Under the pieces are notes generated by a model. That model saw only the letters and a list, made by a program, of their open reading frames with translations. It was not told where the DNA came from and searched no databases. This document shows positions 44,038-53,276 of a stretch of 53,366 nt of DNA, piece by piece. Source of the stretch: JBBRXJ01 sp038248505 (GTDB lineage: Bacteria > Bacteroidota > Bacteroidia > Bacteroidales > JBBRXJ01); the NCBI GenBank assembly GCA_038248505.1, contig JBBRXJ010000010.1, positions 1 through 53,366 of the forward strand, written 5' to 3'. Numbering within the stretch: position 1 is the stretch's first letter; the number at the start of each line of letters is the position of its first letter. A program made the translations under genes and the position numbers.

Positions 44038-44874
44038 CTAATTTAATTTCGATTTCATAGGATTGCGTAGACCCTGAAGATCAATAACACGTGCCTTTAC
44101 TGAGCCAACCTTAATGGGCGATTCAACCAACATAGGAATCTTATTCTCATCATCTGTAACCCACAAAAACATATTTTCGCCCTCATGAAACATGGTTCCC
44201 TCAACTAAATATACAGCAAATTTAAGACAATTAAACTCACCAAAATTCTTAATTTTTACAGGCTCCTTGCCAATGTAGCGAAAATAAATTGAAAACAACT
44301 CACCATCAATTAGCATAGTAACAGGAATACGATTGTCGGGTTTAAAATTAGAAAAATTAAGGGTGCGTGCATAATAAAGAACTGACATCAATTCATTAGT
44401 ACAGGGAGTAATTTTAATTGTATCTAATTTAAGTGGCGTTTTTTTGCTTGACCAGCGCATATAAGCCAATGAATCTGACCAATTAAACTGGTAGTCGCAT
44501 TTTAACCAATAGGTTGGCTCCCATACTTCGCGATGATATTTTATTGGACGAATAGTAACTGGGTCAATCCATGTTTGGTACAATGCCTTCATTTTATAGA
44601 ACCATTCCCATGATGCATAAGAGTTACCAGTGGCCTCCATAAAAAAAACTTTTTTATTATCAAGCATGGCATCATGCACACTATAAGTGGCTGTTCCTAC
44701 TTTTAACCATGGAATACCGAAATTATATGTTAACTCATAGGTTACTTTTTCGCCCGCCTGAAAAGCACGATTAGGTACACGACACGTATACTCTTGAACT
44801 ACTTTAGCCTGCGCATCAGCAAACATGCCATAGACAAACAAAATCAATAGTAAGGGAAGCGTTTTCATATTCAA
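44038..44874 (-). CDS. DUF3108 exported protein
   Basis: 278 residues. A signal peptide is visible at residues 1-22 (ends ADAQ); the start could also be the second Met, two codons later. The remainder fits DUF3108, with FQAGEKVTYELTYNFG, the 'VGTATYSV' strand, YRYIGKEPVKIKNFGEFNCLKF and MLVESPIKVGSVKARV. Members are periplasmic beta-rich proteins of unknown function, widespread in Bacteroidota and Proteobacteria. It is a single gene. No promoter motif stands out in the 185 bases before it. Confidence 0.85.
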   Translation of the reverse strand: MNMKTLPLLLILFVYGMFADAQAKVVQEYTCRVPNRAFQAGEKVTYELTYNFGIPWLKVGTATYSVHDAMLDNKKVFFMEATGNSYASWEWFYKMKALYQTWIDPVTIRPIKYHREVWEPTYWLKCDYQFNWSDSLAYMRWSSKKTPLKLDTIKITPCTNELMSVLYYARTLNFSNFKPDNRIPVTMLIDGELFSIYFRYIGKEPVKIKNFGEFNCLKFAVYLVEGTMFHEGENMFLWVTDDENKIPMLVESPIKVGSVKARVIDLQGLRNPMKSKLN

Positions 44875-45059
44875 TATTTTCTTTATAACGTAGCTCTTAA
44901 AAAAAATGTTACTAAAAATAATATGATTCTATAAAATCATATCACATTATATTTAACGAGTTAATTACATATATTTCAAGAACAAATCATCCAAACCTGT
45001 TTAACACTTAATACTTAGCATTTAACTCTGCCGAGGCATATAACATTCAACATTTCTTA

Positions 45060-47165
45060 TTAACTAATCAATCCCCAATTAACTTTCGCTTTTGCCTTCT
45101 TATCCAACTGCTGCTTAAGAAAGGCATTATTCGGGTTTGCTAATTCCGGATCTTCATCTAACAAACGCGTTGCGATATCACGCGAAAAATGTATTAATTG
45201 TCCATCCTTCGCAATATTTGCTAGCTTTAAATCAAATGGCATACCACTCTGTTGTGTTCCTTCAATATCACCAGGTCCGCGCAATTTCATATCGGCCTCA
45301 GCAATAGCAAAACCATCATTGGTTTCAACCATAATCTCTAAACGTTTTTTTGCATCGCTCGATAATTTATCACCAGACATTAGAATACAATACGACTGAT
45401 ACCCGCCTCTACCAACTCTTCCGCGCAATTGATGAAGTTGCGATAAACCAAATCGTTCAGCACTTTCAATAACCATAACGCTAGCATTAGGTACATCTAC
45501 ACCAACTTCAATAACAGTTGTAGCCACCATAATTTGTGCTTTTCCCGATTTAAATAGCGCCATAGATATGTCCTTCTGGTCTTTTTTCATCTTGCCATGC
45601 AACAAAGCTACATAATACTCAGGTGAGGGAAACGCACTCATAATACTAAAATAGCCATCCTCCAAATTTTTATAATCCATTTTCTCCGATTCATTTATAA
45701 GCGGATAAACCATATAAATTTGACGGCCTTTTTTTATTTGCTCTTTCATAAATCCAAACAGACGCAATCGCTTTGAGTCGCGATAATGTGCTGTTATTAT
45801 AGGTTTTCGCCCTGGTGGTAATTCATCAATAATAGATGAATCTAAATCGCCATAAACGGTCATTGCTAAGGTACGAGGAATAGGTGTAGCAGTCATCACC
45901 AAAACATGAGGTGGAATGCCGTCATTCTTTCGCCACAAAGCAGCACGCTGTGCAACGCCAAAACGATGTTGTTCATCAATAACTACAAGACCTAAATGCT
46001 TAAAACGAACAGGATCTTCGAGCAAAGCATGAGTTCCAATTAAAATATTCAATCGCCCTTCAACTAAATCTAATAAAAGTTTTTCGCGTTCTGATTTCTT
46101 AGTTGACCCCATAAGTAATCCAACCTGTATGTCGAGCCCTTTAAGCATTTGTGAAATTGAATTAAAATGCTGAGAAGCCAGTATTTCTGTTGGCGCCATT
46201 AAACACGACTGACAATTATTATCGAGTGAGATAAGCATTGACAATAAAGCTACCAAAGTCTTTCCACTACCAACATCGCCCTGCACCAAACGATTCATTT
46301 GTGTACCAGAATTCATATTAACACGAATTTCTTTTACAACTCGCTTTTGCGCATTTGTAAGCTCAAATGGTAAATTATTTTTATAAAAATCATTAAAAAA
46401 ATTGCCCACAATAGGAAACCGCAAACCTTCAAAAGCTCTATTACGTTCAGCTTTAATACGCAACATGGATAGTTGAATAAAAAATAATTCTTCGAATTTT
46501 ATTCGATACTCTGCTCTTTGTAATTTCTCAGCGTTTTGTGGAAAATGGAGATTAAAAATACTCTCTGCTAGGGGTAAAAAGTGCAACTTATTAATCATCC
46601 ATTCAGGAAGCGTTTCAGTAATAGAATTGCTCGCTTTCTGCCATGCTATTTGTTGTAACTTATAAATCGCTTTTGAATTCAGAAAAGCATTCTTCATCTT
46701 CTCAGAGGTATTGTACATACCATGAAGAACAGATGCCAATTCTACACTTTTCTTTTGTGTCTCTTCAACCTCTGGATGAACAATATTAATTCTACCATTA
46801 AATTCTGTAGGTTTGCCAAATATGGTGTAATTAATTCCCGGCTTCAAATTTTCTTGAATCCACTTTATCCCTTTAAACCAAAGTAATTCGATGTTTCCAG
46901 TGCCATCACTAAAAGTGGCAATCAATCGTTGTCCTCTTTTAGGACCCACTAATAAAAAACTTTTTATCTCGCCCTTTATTTGTATGTAAGGTAAATCAAG
47001 ACTTATTTCACGAATGCTATAAAACTTAGATTTATCAATGTATCGATATGGAAAATAATATAAAAGATCACCCAAGGTAAAAATATTCAAATCCTTATTC
47101 AGCATCTCTGCTTTTTTAGGACCTACTCCTGCAAGGTATTTTATTTCCTGGTCAAGTAATGACAT
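45060..47165 (-). CDS. recG: RecG ATP-dependent DNA helicase
   Basis: 701 residues, normal length. An N-terminal wedge domain (about 1-160) with the OB-fold is followed by the helicase core: Walker A QGDVGSGKT (about 288-297), DEQHRFGVAQR (DExH box, about 398), MTATPIPRTLAMTVYGDLD (motif III region), and TTVIEVGVDVPNA and QLRGRVGRG (motifs V/VI). A C-terminal domain follows. RecG regresses stalled replication forks and branch-migrates Holliday junctions. All key motifs are intact. Confidence 0.96.
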   Translation of the reverse strand: MSLLDQEIKYLAGVGPKKAEMLNKDLNIFTLGDLLYYFPYRYIDKSKFYSIREISLDLPYIQIKGEIKSFLLVGPKRGQRLIATFSDGTGNIELLWFKGIKWIQENLKPGINYTIFGKPTEFNGRINIVHPEVEETQKKSVELASVLHGMYNTSEKMKNAFLNSKAIYKLQQIAWQKASNSITETLPEWMINKLHFLPLAESIFNLHFPQNAEKLQRAEYRIKFEELFFIQLSMLRIKAERNRAFEGLRFPIVGNFFNDFYKNNLPFELTNAQKRVVKEIRVNMNSGTQMNRLVQGDVGSGKTLVALLSMLISLDNNCQSCLMAPTEILASQHFNSISQMLKGLDIQVGLLMGSTKKSEREKLLLDLVEGRLNILIGTHALLEDPVRFKHLGLVVIDEQHRFGVAQRAALWRKNDGIPPHVLVMTATPIPRTLAMTVYGDLDSSIIDELPPGRKPIITAHYRDSKRLRLFGFMKEQIKKGRQIYMVYPLINESEKMDYKNLEDGYFSIMSAFPSPEYYVALLHGKMKKDQKDISMALFKSGKAQIMVATTVIEVGVDVPNASVMVIESAERFGLSQLHQLRGRVGRGGYQSYCILMSGDKLSSDAKKRLEIMVETNDGFAIAEADMKLRGPGDIEGTQQSGMPFDLKLANIAKDGQLIHFSRDIATRLLDEDPELANPNNAFLKQQLDKKAKAKVNWGLIS

Positions 47166-47337
47166 TTTTAATGAATAGTGAGGATTGAGAGTTGTGATCT
47201 GTGAGTTATGTGGTTTGTGAATTGTAGTTTGTGAGTGTAGTGAATAGCTGGCAAAGCAAATTAGAACAAAAGGGGACGTGTTTTTCTTTCAAATTTTAGC
47301 CGCGTCGGACTTTCCCTTTTCTCTTTCTTTTCATTTT
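47166..47337. repeat. Low-complexity G/T-strand stretch between recG and methyltransferase gene
   Basis: From about 47180 to 47245 the plus strand is a degenerate run of TGTGA/GTGAG/TTGTG words with few C, strand-asymmetric and unlike its surroundings. After it there is a C/T-rich stretch (47282-47337). No gene or hairpin is seen. It may be a decayed short tandem repeat. Confidence 0.4.
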
Positions 47338-48522
47338 TTACTCAACAAATAAAACCAAACCTTTCAAATATTCTCCTTCCGGATGATAAATATTTACAGG
47401 ATGATCAGCTGGTTGCGTTACCTGATGCAGGATGCGAACTTTACGTCTTGCAAGTGCTGCGCCTGAAAATACAGCCAAACGAAAATCGTTCTTACTAACT
47501 ACTTGTGAACATGAAAAAGTAAATATCAATCCGCCTGGTTTTACTTGTTCTATACCTAGTGCATTTAATTTCTTATAGCCTTGCAAAGCATTCCGCAAAG
47601 CATCATTATGTTTAGCAAAAGCTGGTGGATCGAGAATAATGATATCATACATACCCTCAGCATTTGCCAAGAAACGAAAAGCATCTTCAGTATAAGATGT
47701 GTGATTGCTTGATGGAAAATTTAAGGCCACATTTTTATTTGCCATTTCAATAGCTGGGGTCGAACTATCAACAGAATGAACCAAAGAAGCGCCACCATTT
47801 AGTGCATACACCGAAAAGCCTCCAGTATATGCAAACATATTTAATACTGCTTTGTTCTTTGAATATTCGCCAAGTAGTTTTCTATTATCACGCTGATCTA
47901 AAAAGAATCCCGTCTTCTGTCCTTTAACCCAATCAATATTAAAACGACAAGCATTTTCAATTATTTCTCCACTTGATTCACCTCCGAAAATAAAACCATC
48001 ACTTGCTTTTACCTTCGATTTAAATGGCATAGTAGACTCACTCTTACTATAAATCGATTTAAGACGTTTACTCAACAAAAATTTCAACGCATTCGCAACA
48101 AACTCCTGATCGCGATACATGCCAATGGAGTGCATTTGAACAACGGCGGTATCATTATATAAATCAATAATCAACCCAGGCAATCCATCGCCCTCGCCAT
48201 GAACTAAACGAAATGCATTGGTGTTTTGATTATCATAAAGACCCAAACTTTTTCGTAATTGCAAAGCTTTACCAATGGTATCATTCCAAAAATTTTGATC
48301 AATAGAAATATTATCAAATGACAAAATACGAATTGCAATTGATCCTATCTGATAATGCCCTGAAGCCAAAAATTCACCCTTATTGGTATATACTGAAACA
48401 CCCTCACCTTCCACAACACTGCCTTCTATCTCTTTTATGGCTCCACTAAAAACCCAAGGATGAAAACGCTGTAAAGATTGCTCTTTGCCCGATTTAAGTA
48501 TGACTCTTGGATATTTATTCAT
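47338..48522 (-). CDS. RlmI-like 23S rRNA m5C methyltransferase
   Basis: 394 residues from the ATG at 48522 (MNKYPRVILKSGKEQ). An upstream frame extension would overlap the exonuclease gene by about 100 bases and has no family match. An N-terminal PUA domain (about 3-75; HPWVFSGAIKEIEG) and a RlmI-type middle domain are followed by a SAM methyltransferase: NMFAYTGGFSVYALNGGA (motif I), ILDPPAFAK (motif IV) and catalytic Cys in FTFSCSQ (motif VI). The family methylates C1962 of E. coli 23S rRNA; the exact target here is inference. It overlaps the exonuclease gene by 8 bases. Confidence 0.9.
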   Translation of the reverse strand: MNKYPRVILKSGKEQSLQRFHPWVFSGAIKEIEGSVVEGEGVSVYTNKGEFLASGHYQIGSIAIRILSFDNISIDQNFWNDTIGKALQLRKSLGLYDNQNTNAFRLVHGEGDGLPGLIIDLYNDTAVVQMHSIGMYRDQEFVANALKFLLSKRLKSIYSKSESTMPFKSKVKASDGFIFGGESSGEIIENACRFNIDWVKGQKTGFFLDQRDNRKLLGEYSKNKAVLNMFAYTGGFSVYALNGGASLVHSVDSSTPAIEMANKNVALNFPSSNHTSYTEDAFRFLANAEGMYDIIILDPPAFAKHNDALRNALQGYKKLNALGIEQVKPGGLIFTFSCSQVVSKNDFRLAVFSGAALARRKVRILHQVTQPADHPVNIYHPEGEYLKGLVLFVE

Positions 48523-49099
48523 TTCGTTTTTCATATTCCAGTTTGGTATATATTTCAAAACACACCCAAGCATCTGTTGCTGCGTAGCGCAATTGCCTTT
48601 CAGTAAGCTCTTCACTCTCCCAATTTGAAAGCGTTTGAGACTTTGATATATTAAAATTTAAGATGATGGCAGCCATTCTTTTTAAACCCAATTCTTCAAC
48701 ACCAAAATCTTTTACGATTGCTTGCAAATCAATAAAACCAGCAGGTACAAAAGCTGATACTTTTTGTAAACTTTTAATATCATCGCGTATAGCTACGCCC
48801 ACTTTTGTAATTGAGGCATCTGCTAATAAGGCTTTGAGAGATATGGGTAAACCCGTAAGATGCATTCTAAAAAGATAAGCCGTAGTTCTGGTGCTGAGTT
48901 GCAACAACGCAACTTGATTTACTTTCCCTTTTTTGAATGAGGGACGCGTTTCAGTATCAAAACCCAATAGCTTTTCTTGAGAGAGTTCTATAACTACCGC
49001 ATCAACCTTCTCTTCACTATCAACCAATACAATATCCCCTTCGAAATAACGTAACCCTAGTTTATTCAGCTCTTCACTTGTAATCTTATCCTGATACAT
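48515..49099 (-). CDS. DEDDy 3'-5' exonuclease (RNase D-like fold)
   Basis: 194 residues from ATG 49099 (MYQDKITSEELNKLG), just after the DUF5063 stop at 49101; an ATG at 49123 would overlap that gene. Catalytic residues of the DEDDy family are present: Asp and Glu in GFDTETRPSF, Asp in VGVAIRDDIKSLQK, and Tyr and Asp in YAATDAWVCFEIY. There is no HRDC or other RNA-binding tail, so it is a single-domain member, with substrate RNA or DNA unknown. The sequence is typical of Bacteroidota proteins often encoded next to an rRNA methyltransferase. Confidence 0.9.
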   Translation of the reverse strand: MYQDKITSEELNKLGLRYFEGDIVLVDSEEKVDAVVIELSQEKLLGFDTETRPSFKKGKVNQVALLQLSTRTTAYLFRMHLTGLPISLKALLADASITKVGVAIRDDIKSLQKVSAFVPAGFIDLQAIVKDFGVEELGLKRMAAIILNFNISKSQTLSNWESEELTERQLRYAATDAWVCFEIYTKLEYEKRNE

Positions 49100-49100
49100 C

Positions 49101-49727
49101 TTACTCCTCTGCTTGTAAATCATTTATACGTTTACTGATAATCCAATCGTCGGTATCAGGTAATTCATCTTCATTAATTAATTCATTAGGTTTCTCATCT
49201 TCCGCTTCCAAATCAAAAGGTCCAGTATATATGAGATGTATTGCTTTTAAAGCGGCTAATAATTTGGCACCCCAAAATTCATCAAAAGCCACATAGCAAG
49301 AAACAAAAGCCTCAGCAGCCGTTTCTGAAGTACCTGTATTAAATAAGGTCACAAAATCTTTTACATCCTGATACACATCTGTAAGATCCTCTGCAATACT
49401 ACGAGTTAAAGGGGTCTCCTGCGTACCCGCCTCTACATCGGTTAGCTCGTTATATGAATCAATGTTCGCTAATAATTTTAACACTCTTTCATGTACTGCT
49501 TGCCACTCGGCGGGTCCAACAACTTTCTCGCTAAAATATTCTTCCTTCTGAAAATGTTTCGATGTCTCTGCCATATACGCATACACAAAGGGCAATAAGC
49601 GTCTGAGCTTTTCAACAAATTTAGAACGCGGAAAATTCGCAGCATGTTCAAGTAACAAACAATATTCTGAACAAGAATCAGCAAATTGCTGTAACTTTTC
49701 GTCTTTTATGTGCGATTTCGAATTCAA
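49101..49727 (-). CDS. DUF5063 family protein
   Basis: 208 residues, alpha-helical, acidic at the C-terminus (EAEDEKPNELINEDELPDTDD). The LEHAANFPRSKFVEKLRRLLPFVYAYM helix and the ADFVTLFNTG-like VKDFVTLFNTG stretch match DUF5063. It is a cytoplasmic protein of unknown function found in Bacteroidota next to the exonuclease and methyltransferase genes. It is first in this three-gene minus-strand unit; its stop and the next ATG are 1 base apart. Confidence 0.85.
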   Translation of the reverse strand: MNSKSHIKDEKLQQFADSCSEYCLLLEHAANFPRSKFVEKLRRLLPFVYAYMAETSKHFQKEEYFSEKVVGPAEWQAVHERVLKLLANIDSYNELTDVEAGTQETPLTRSIAEDLTDVYQDVKDFVTLFNTGTSETAAEAFVSCYVAFDEFWGAKLLAALKAIHLIYTGPFDLEAEDEKPNELINEDELPDTDDWIISKRINDLQAEE

Positions 49728-49871
49728 AATTGTTTTTTTTTCGATTCAAATATAATAATAATCAGTATGCACTTTGATTAAAGTTTTTAACTATTCTAAA
49801 AAAACAGAAAAGTTTATTGTTGAAATACAGACATTTTACTACTTTTAACCTAAACCTTAATTATATAAGAT

Positions 49872-50762
49872 ATGTGCGAAAGTTGCGGATGCAGCGGTGA
49901 TGGCCAAACTAGTTTTAGGCAGCCCGGCAAAAACAAAGACGATCATCAACATAAACATGATCATGCTCATGAAAATAATGAGCATAAACACAGCCATAAT
50001 CATGAGCATCATGGCCATAGCCACCATCACGACCATAAACACCCACATGATCACGGCCATACGCACAACGAGCATCTACATCCTCACAAACAGGAATATA
50101 CCGATCATGATTCACACAAGCACACCATTAGCCTTGAATCTGAGATACTAGGACAAAATAAAATATTGGCTGAACGAAATCGCGGATATTTTGAAGCCAA
50201 AGGCATACGCACCTTAAATTTAGTGAGTTCACCGGGTAGTGGCAAAACCAGCCTACTTGAACGTACTATACGTGAAATGAAGAGCAATTTAAACATTTAC
50301 GTTATTGAAGGCGACCAACAAACCATGAATGATGCCGAACGCATCAAAGCTGCAGGCGCTCCCGTATTACAAATAAACACGGGCAACGGATGCCACTTGG
50401 ATGCAGATATGATAAGCAAGGCAATTAAACAGCTTGATGTAAAAGAAAATTCCCTGCTAATTATTGAAAATGTTGGCAACTTAGTCTGTCCCGCTTTATT
50501 TGACCTCGGAGAATCGGCCCGTGTAGTAGTTATTAGTGTTACGGAAGGCGAGGACAAACCCCTAAAATACCCTAATATGTTCGCTACCTCCCAGCTTTGC
50601 ATTATTAATAAAACCGATTTATTACCTTACCTTGATTTCAATATTGCCAAAGCAAAAGAATATGCTTTAAGAATTAATCATCACTTGCAATTTATTGAAC
50701 TTAGTGTTCGTACCGGTGATGGAATGAATGCTTGGTATCAATGGCTCGAAGCTAAAAGCTGA
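49872..50762 (+). CDS. hypB: HypB-like nickel-insertion GTPase with long His-rich region
   Basis: 296 residues. The N-terminal MCESCGCSG is the high-affinity Ni site (CxxCGC). Residues about 23-86 hold about 27 His in 63 residues, alternating with Asp, Glu, Asn and Lys. The G domain follows: SSPGSGKTSLLERT (P-loop), VIEGDQQT (switch), NTGNGCHLDADMI (nickel-site Cys/His), NVGNLVCP, NKTDLLPY (NKxD). HypB loads Ni into [NiFe] hydrogenase large subunits with HypA/SlyD, and the poly-His region can store Ni. No hydrogenase or other hyp genes are in the window, so its client must be encoded elsewhere. The following gene is a symporter. Confidence 0.93.
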   Translation: MCESCGCSGDGQTSFRQPGKNKDDHQHKHDHAHENNEHKHSHNHEHHGHSHHHDHKHPHDHGHTHNEHLHPHKQEYTDHDSHKHTISLESEILGQNKILAERNRGYFEAKGIRTLNLVSSPGSGKTSLLERTIREMKSNLNIYVIEGDQQTMNDAERIKAAGAPVLQINTGNGCHLDADMISKAIKQLDVKENSLLIIENVGNLVCPALFDLGESARVVVISVTEGEDKPLKYPNMFATSQLCIINKTDLLPYLDFNIAKAKEYALRINHHLQFIELSVRTGDGMNAWYQWLEAKS

Positions 50763-50892
50763 TCGCTAAAGTAGAACAAACAAGTTATTATCAAACATCA
50801 AAAAAAATGATTTATTTATTTAAATTTATTTATTTATCTTTCAACCCTACCGCTTAAAACAACATTTATTATTAAAATTTAACTAAAGAAAA

Positions 50893-52602
50893 ATGTACGG
50901 ATTACAAATTATTGACATCGCAATTATTCTGCTCTACATGGCAGGAATTACGTTTATTGGCATTTGGGTTGGCCGTAAAGTAAAAAACAATGACGAGTAT
51001 GTTATGGGCCATCGGCAATATGGCAAGCCCATAATGATAATGCACAGTTTTGCAGCCAGCACTAGCACTAGTGCAATCGTTGGTGTTGCATCAAAAACCT
51101 TTACCAACGGAGCATCTGGGATATGGTACCTCTGGCTCTATCTTTTTGTTACCCCATTTTTCTGGCTTATAGCACCAATATTTAGACGCCTTCGAGCATT
51201 AACAACAGGCGATTATTTCTTGATGCGATTTGATAAAAGTGTTGAATTACTCTACTCATTACTTGGTGTTGTAATGCAAATACTAATTATGGCAGTAACC
51301 ATTAAGGCTTGCGGCGCACTTGTGAACGGTAGCACCAATGAACAGATTCCTGCAAATCTTACCATGATAATGATAAGCATTGTTTTTGTAGCCTATGGCT
51401 TAGTTGGCGGTATGACATCTACCATGCTTGTTGATACTATTCAAGGTTTTTTAACTCTTATCTTTTCTTTTCTTCTAATTCCATTTGTACTACATGAAGT
51501 TGGTGGTATGAGCGGTATTCGCGAAAAAATTGTCGATCCACATACCATGCTCAGCATTGTAGCGCCTGCAGGCTCTGAAATAACTTTATTTTATATTGTC
51601 GTATTAACATTTCTTACACTTGTTGGCAATAATACTTTGCCTCACATTATGGGTATTTGTGCCACAGGAAAAACAGAAAGTGAAGGTCGTTACGGATATA
51701 CTTATGGTAACTTAATTAAACGCGTTCTTACTATACCATGGACTATCACTGCACTTGCTGCCGTAGTAATTTTTGCAGAACAAGAGATTAAACCAGATAA
51801 CACATACGGATTACTCGCATCAAGATATTTACCACAATTCTTACCCGGATTGATGGGATTATTTTTGGTTACTGTTATAGCCTCTATTATGGCAGGATGT
51901 AACAATGCCATGCTCTCAGCTTCATCGCTTTTTATAAGTAATATTTATAAAAATTACATTAAAAAAGATACTGACACCAAACATTTAATTAATGCAGGAC
52001 GTGTTGTGTCAATAATAATTGTTGGAATTTCATTAGGTATTGCCTTTAGTTTTGAAAATGTAACAAAAGGATTAATTGTAACATGGATTGTTCCAGCATT
52101 TTTAGGTATTGCCTTTTGGATTGGCTGGGCATGGCGGCGTTATAATGTTGCTGGTGCATGGGCATCAACAATTTCAGCACTGATATTTTGGATCTTTACC
52201 ACCTTGCCTTTTTTTATAAATATGGTGGCCTCATTACCTTTTTCTGAAAAGATGCATCTACTACATAATGGTGAAATACACAAACCATGGGTTATTTTAT
52301 TCTTTATTTTTGGTGGGGCAATTGTTGGAATCATTGTTAGCCTATTCACCAAACCAATGGATGAGAAAAAACTCGATCACTTTTATGGCTTACTTCGCAC
52401 ACCTGTTGATAAACCAGAGGTACTAAGCGAACCAGGTCAACTCCCTATAGGAATGGAATACGCTCCTCAGAATAAGCTTTTCAATTTCAAAAACATGGAG
52501 ATACAAAAATTAAAACCTCATGCTATAAGAGGTTTTATTATTGCATTAGGGATAATCCTTTTATTGATATTTACATTTTATGCATTATTGAATTGGTTGT
52601 AG
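50893..52602 (+). CDS. Sodium:solute symporter (SSS family)
   Basis: 569 residues, about 13 hydrophobic helices. The core has the SSS signature elements GRKVKNNDEYVMGHRQYGKP (N-terminal), ASTSTSAIVGVASKTFTNGASGIWYL, YGLVGGMTSTMLVDTIQGFL (given in part) and NNAMLSASSLFISNIYKNYI. It couples import of an organic solute to Na+. The substrate (sugar, acid, proline or other) cannot be decided. Unlike glycan-type symporters it is not near hydrolases. An extra C-terminal hydrophobic helix follows a hydrophilic loop (about 490-545). It is preceded by a 130-base AT-rich leader. Confidence 0.9.
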   Translation: MYGLQIIDIAIILLYMAGITFIGIWVGRKVKNNDEYVMGHRQYGKPIMIMHSFAASTSTSAIVGVASKTFTNGASGIWYLWLYLFVTPFFWLIAPIFRRLRALTTGDYFLMRFDKSVELLYSLLGVVMQILIMAVTIKACGALVNGSTNEQIPANLTMIMISIVFVAYGLVGGMTSTMLVDTIQGFLTLIFSFLLIPFVLHEVGGMSGIREKIVDPHTMLSIVAPAGSEITLFYIVVLTFLTLVGNNTLPHIMGICATGKTESEGRYGYTYGNLIKRVLTIPWTITALAAVVIFAEQEIKPDNTYGLLASRYLPQFLPGLMGLFLVTVIASIMAGCNNAMLSASSLFISNIYKNYIKKDTDTKHLINAGRVVSIIIVGISLGIAFSFENVTKGLIVTWIVPAFLGIAFWIGWAWRRYNVAGAWASTISALIFWIFTTLPFFINMVASLPFSEKMHLLHNGEIHKPWVILFFIFGGAIVGIIVSLFTKPMDEKKLDHFYGLLRTPVDKPEVLSEPGQLPIGMEYAPQNKLFNFKNMEIQKLKPHAIRGFIIALGIILLLIFTFYALLNWL

Positions 52603-52660
52603 TTTTTAATAGTCAAAATACGACTTTAAGTCGATGCCGGCCTAAATAAAAATGAAACAT

Positions 52661-52694
52661 AAAAAAAGGCTGAGTGTTTTGCTCAGCCTTTTTT
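52661..52694. terminator. Bidirectional terminator between symporter and hemerythrin genes
   Basis: AAAAAAAGGCTGAG (52661-52674) pairs with CTCAGCCTTTTTT (52682-52694) around a short loop. T runs follow the stem on both strands, which suits the convergent genes on either side. Confidence 0.9.
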
Positions 52695-52710
52695 GTAATA
52701 ATTAATTTAT

Positions 52711-53118
52711 CTAGGAGATGCCATTCTTATTCATAAATTCGCTATACTTTTTATCCGTTCCTTGTATATGATTCACTAACCAATCTTTCAAAAATTTGGT
52801 GATATCAAAACTCAAAATCATCTTCCCTTCACTATACTTAGTCATCAATTCTTCAACTTTTTTTATAAAAACCTCATGCTCCTTTTTATGCTCTGCATAA
52901 TCCGGATAATTATATTTCACCATATAATTCTCTTCTGAATAAAAATGTGTTTTAGTATACTTCTGCATTTCAATCAAAAGTTTTTGTACTACTTCCTTTA
53001 ACTTTCCCTTCTCAACCGATGCGTAAAAATCGTTAATCATTTCAATCAGTTTTTTATGCTGATTATCGAAGCTTGTTACTTTTACTGACAAATCATTTGT
53101 CCATTCCATGTAAGCCAT
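52711..53118 (-). CDS. Bacteriohemerythrin
   Basis: 135 residues, full length. All diiron ligands are visible: His in DNQHKKL, then HFYSEENYM (His, Glu), YAEHKKEH (two His) and NHIQGTDKKY (His, Asp). The four-helix-bundle protein binds O2 (or NO) at a non-haem diiron site and protects or buffers oxygen in microaerophiles. It is a single-domain, stand-alone form, not fused to a chemoreceptor or GGDEF domain. Start MAYMEWTNDLS is typical of the family. Confidence 0.93.
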   Translation of the reverse strand: MAYMEWTNDLSVKVTSFDNQHKKLIEMINDFYASVEKGKLKEVVQKLLIEMQKYTKTHFYSEENYMVKYNYPDYAEHKKEHEVFIKKVEELMTKYSEGKMILSFDITKFLKDWLVNHIQGTDKKYSEFMNKNGIS

Positions 53119-53276
53119 AACTTTAGGTATTAAGTTTATTTATTAAAGCGATATTAATGTTATGCTTGATACGTTAAAAATTAAAAAAAGTTTAAATCCT
53201 TTGGTAATTAAAAACACATTTATTGAATATTATTTACTTTGTCAGTTTATCTGATAATCAATGGTTAATTTGATTT

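Noticed and set aside
49857..50115. Several overlapping frames opposite hypB
   Set aside because: They arise from the repetitive CAT/CAC codons of the His-rich region and have low-complexity Met/Ile/Val products.
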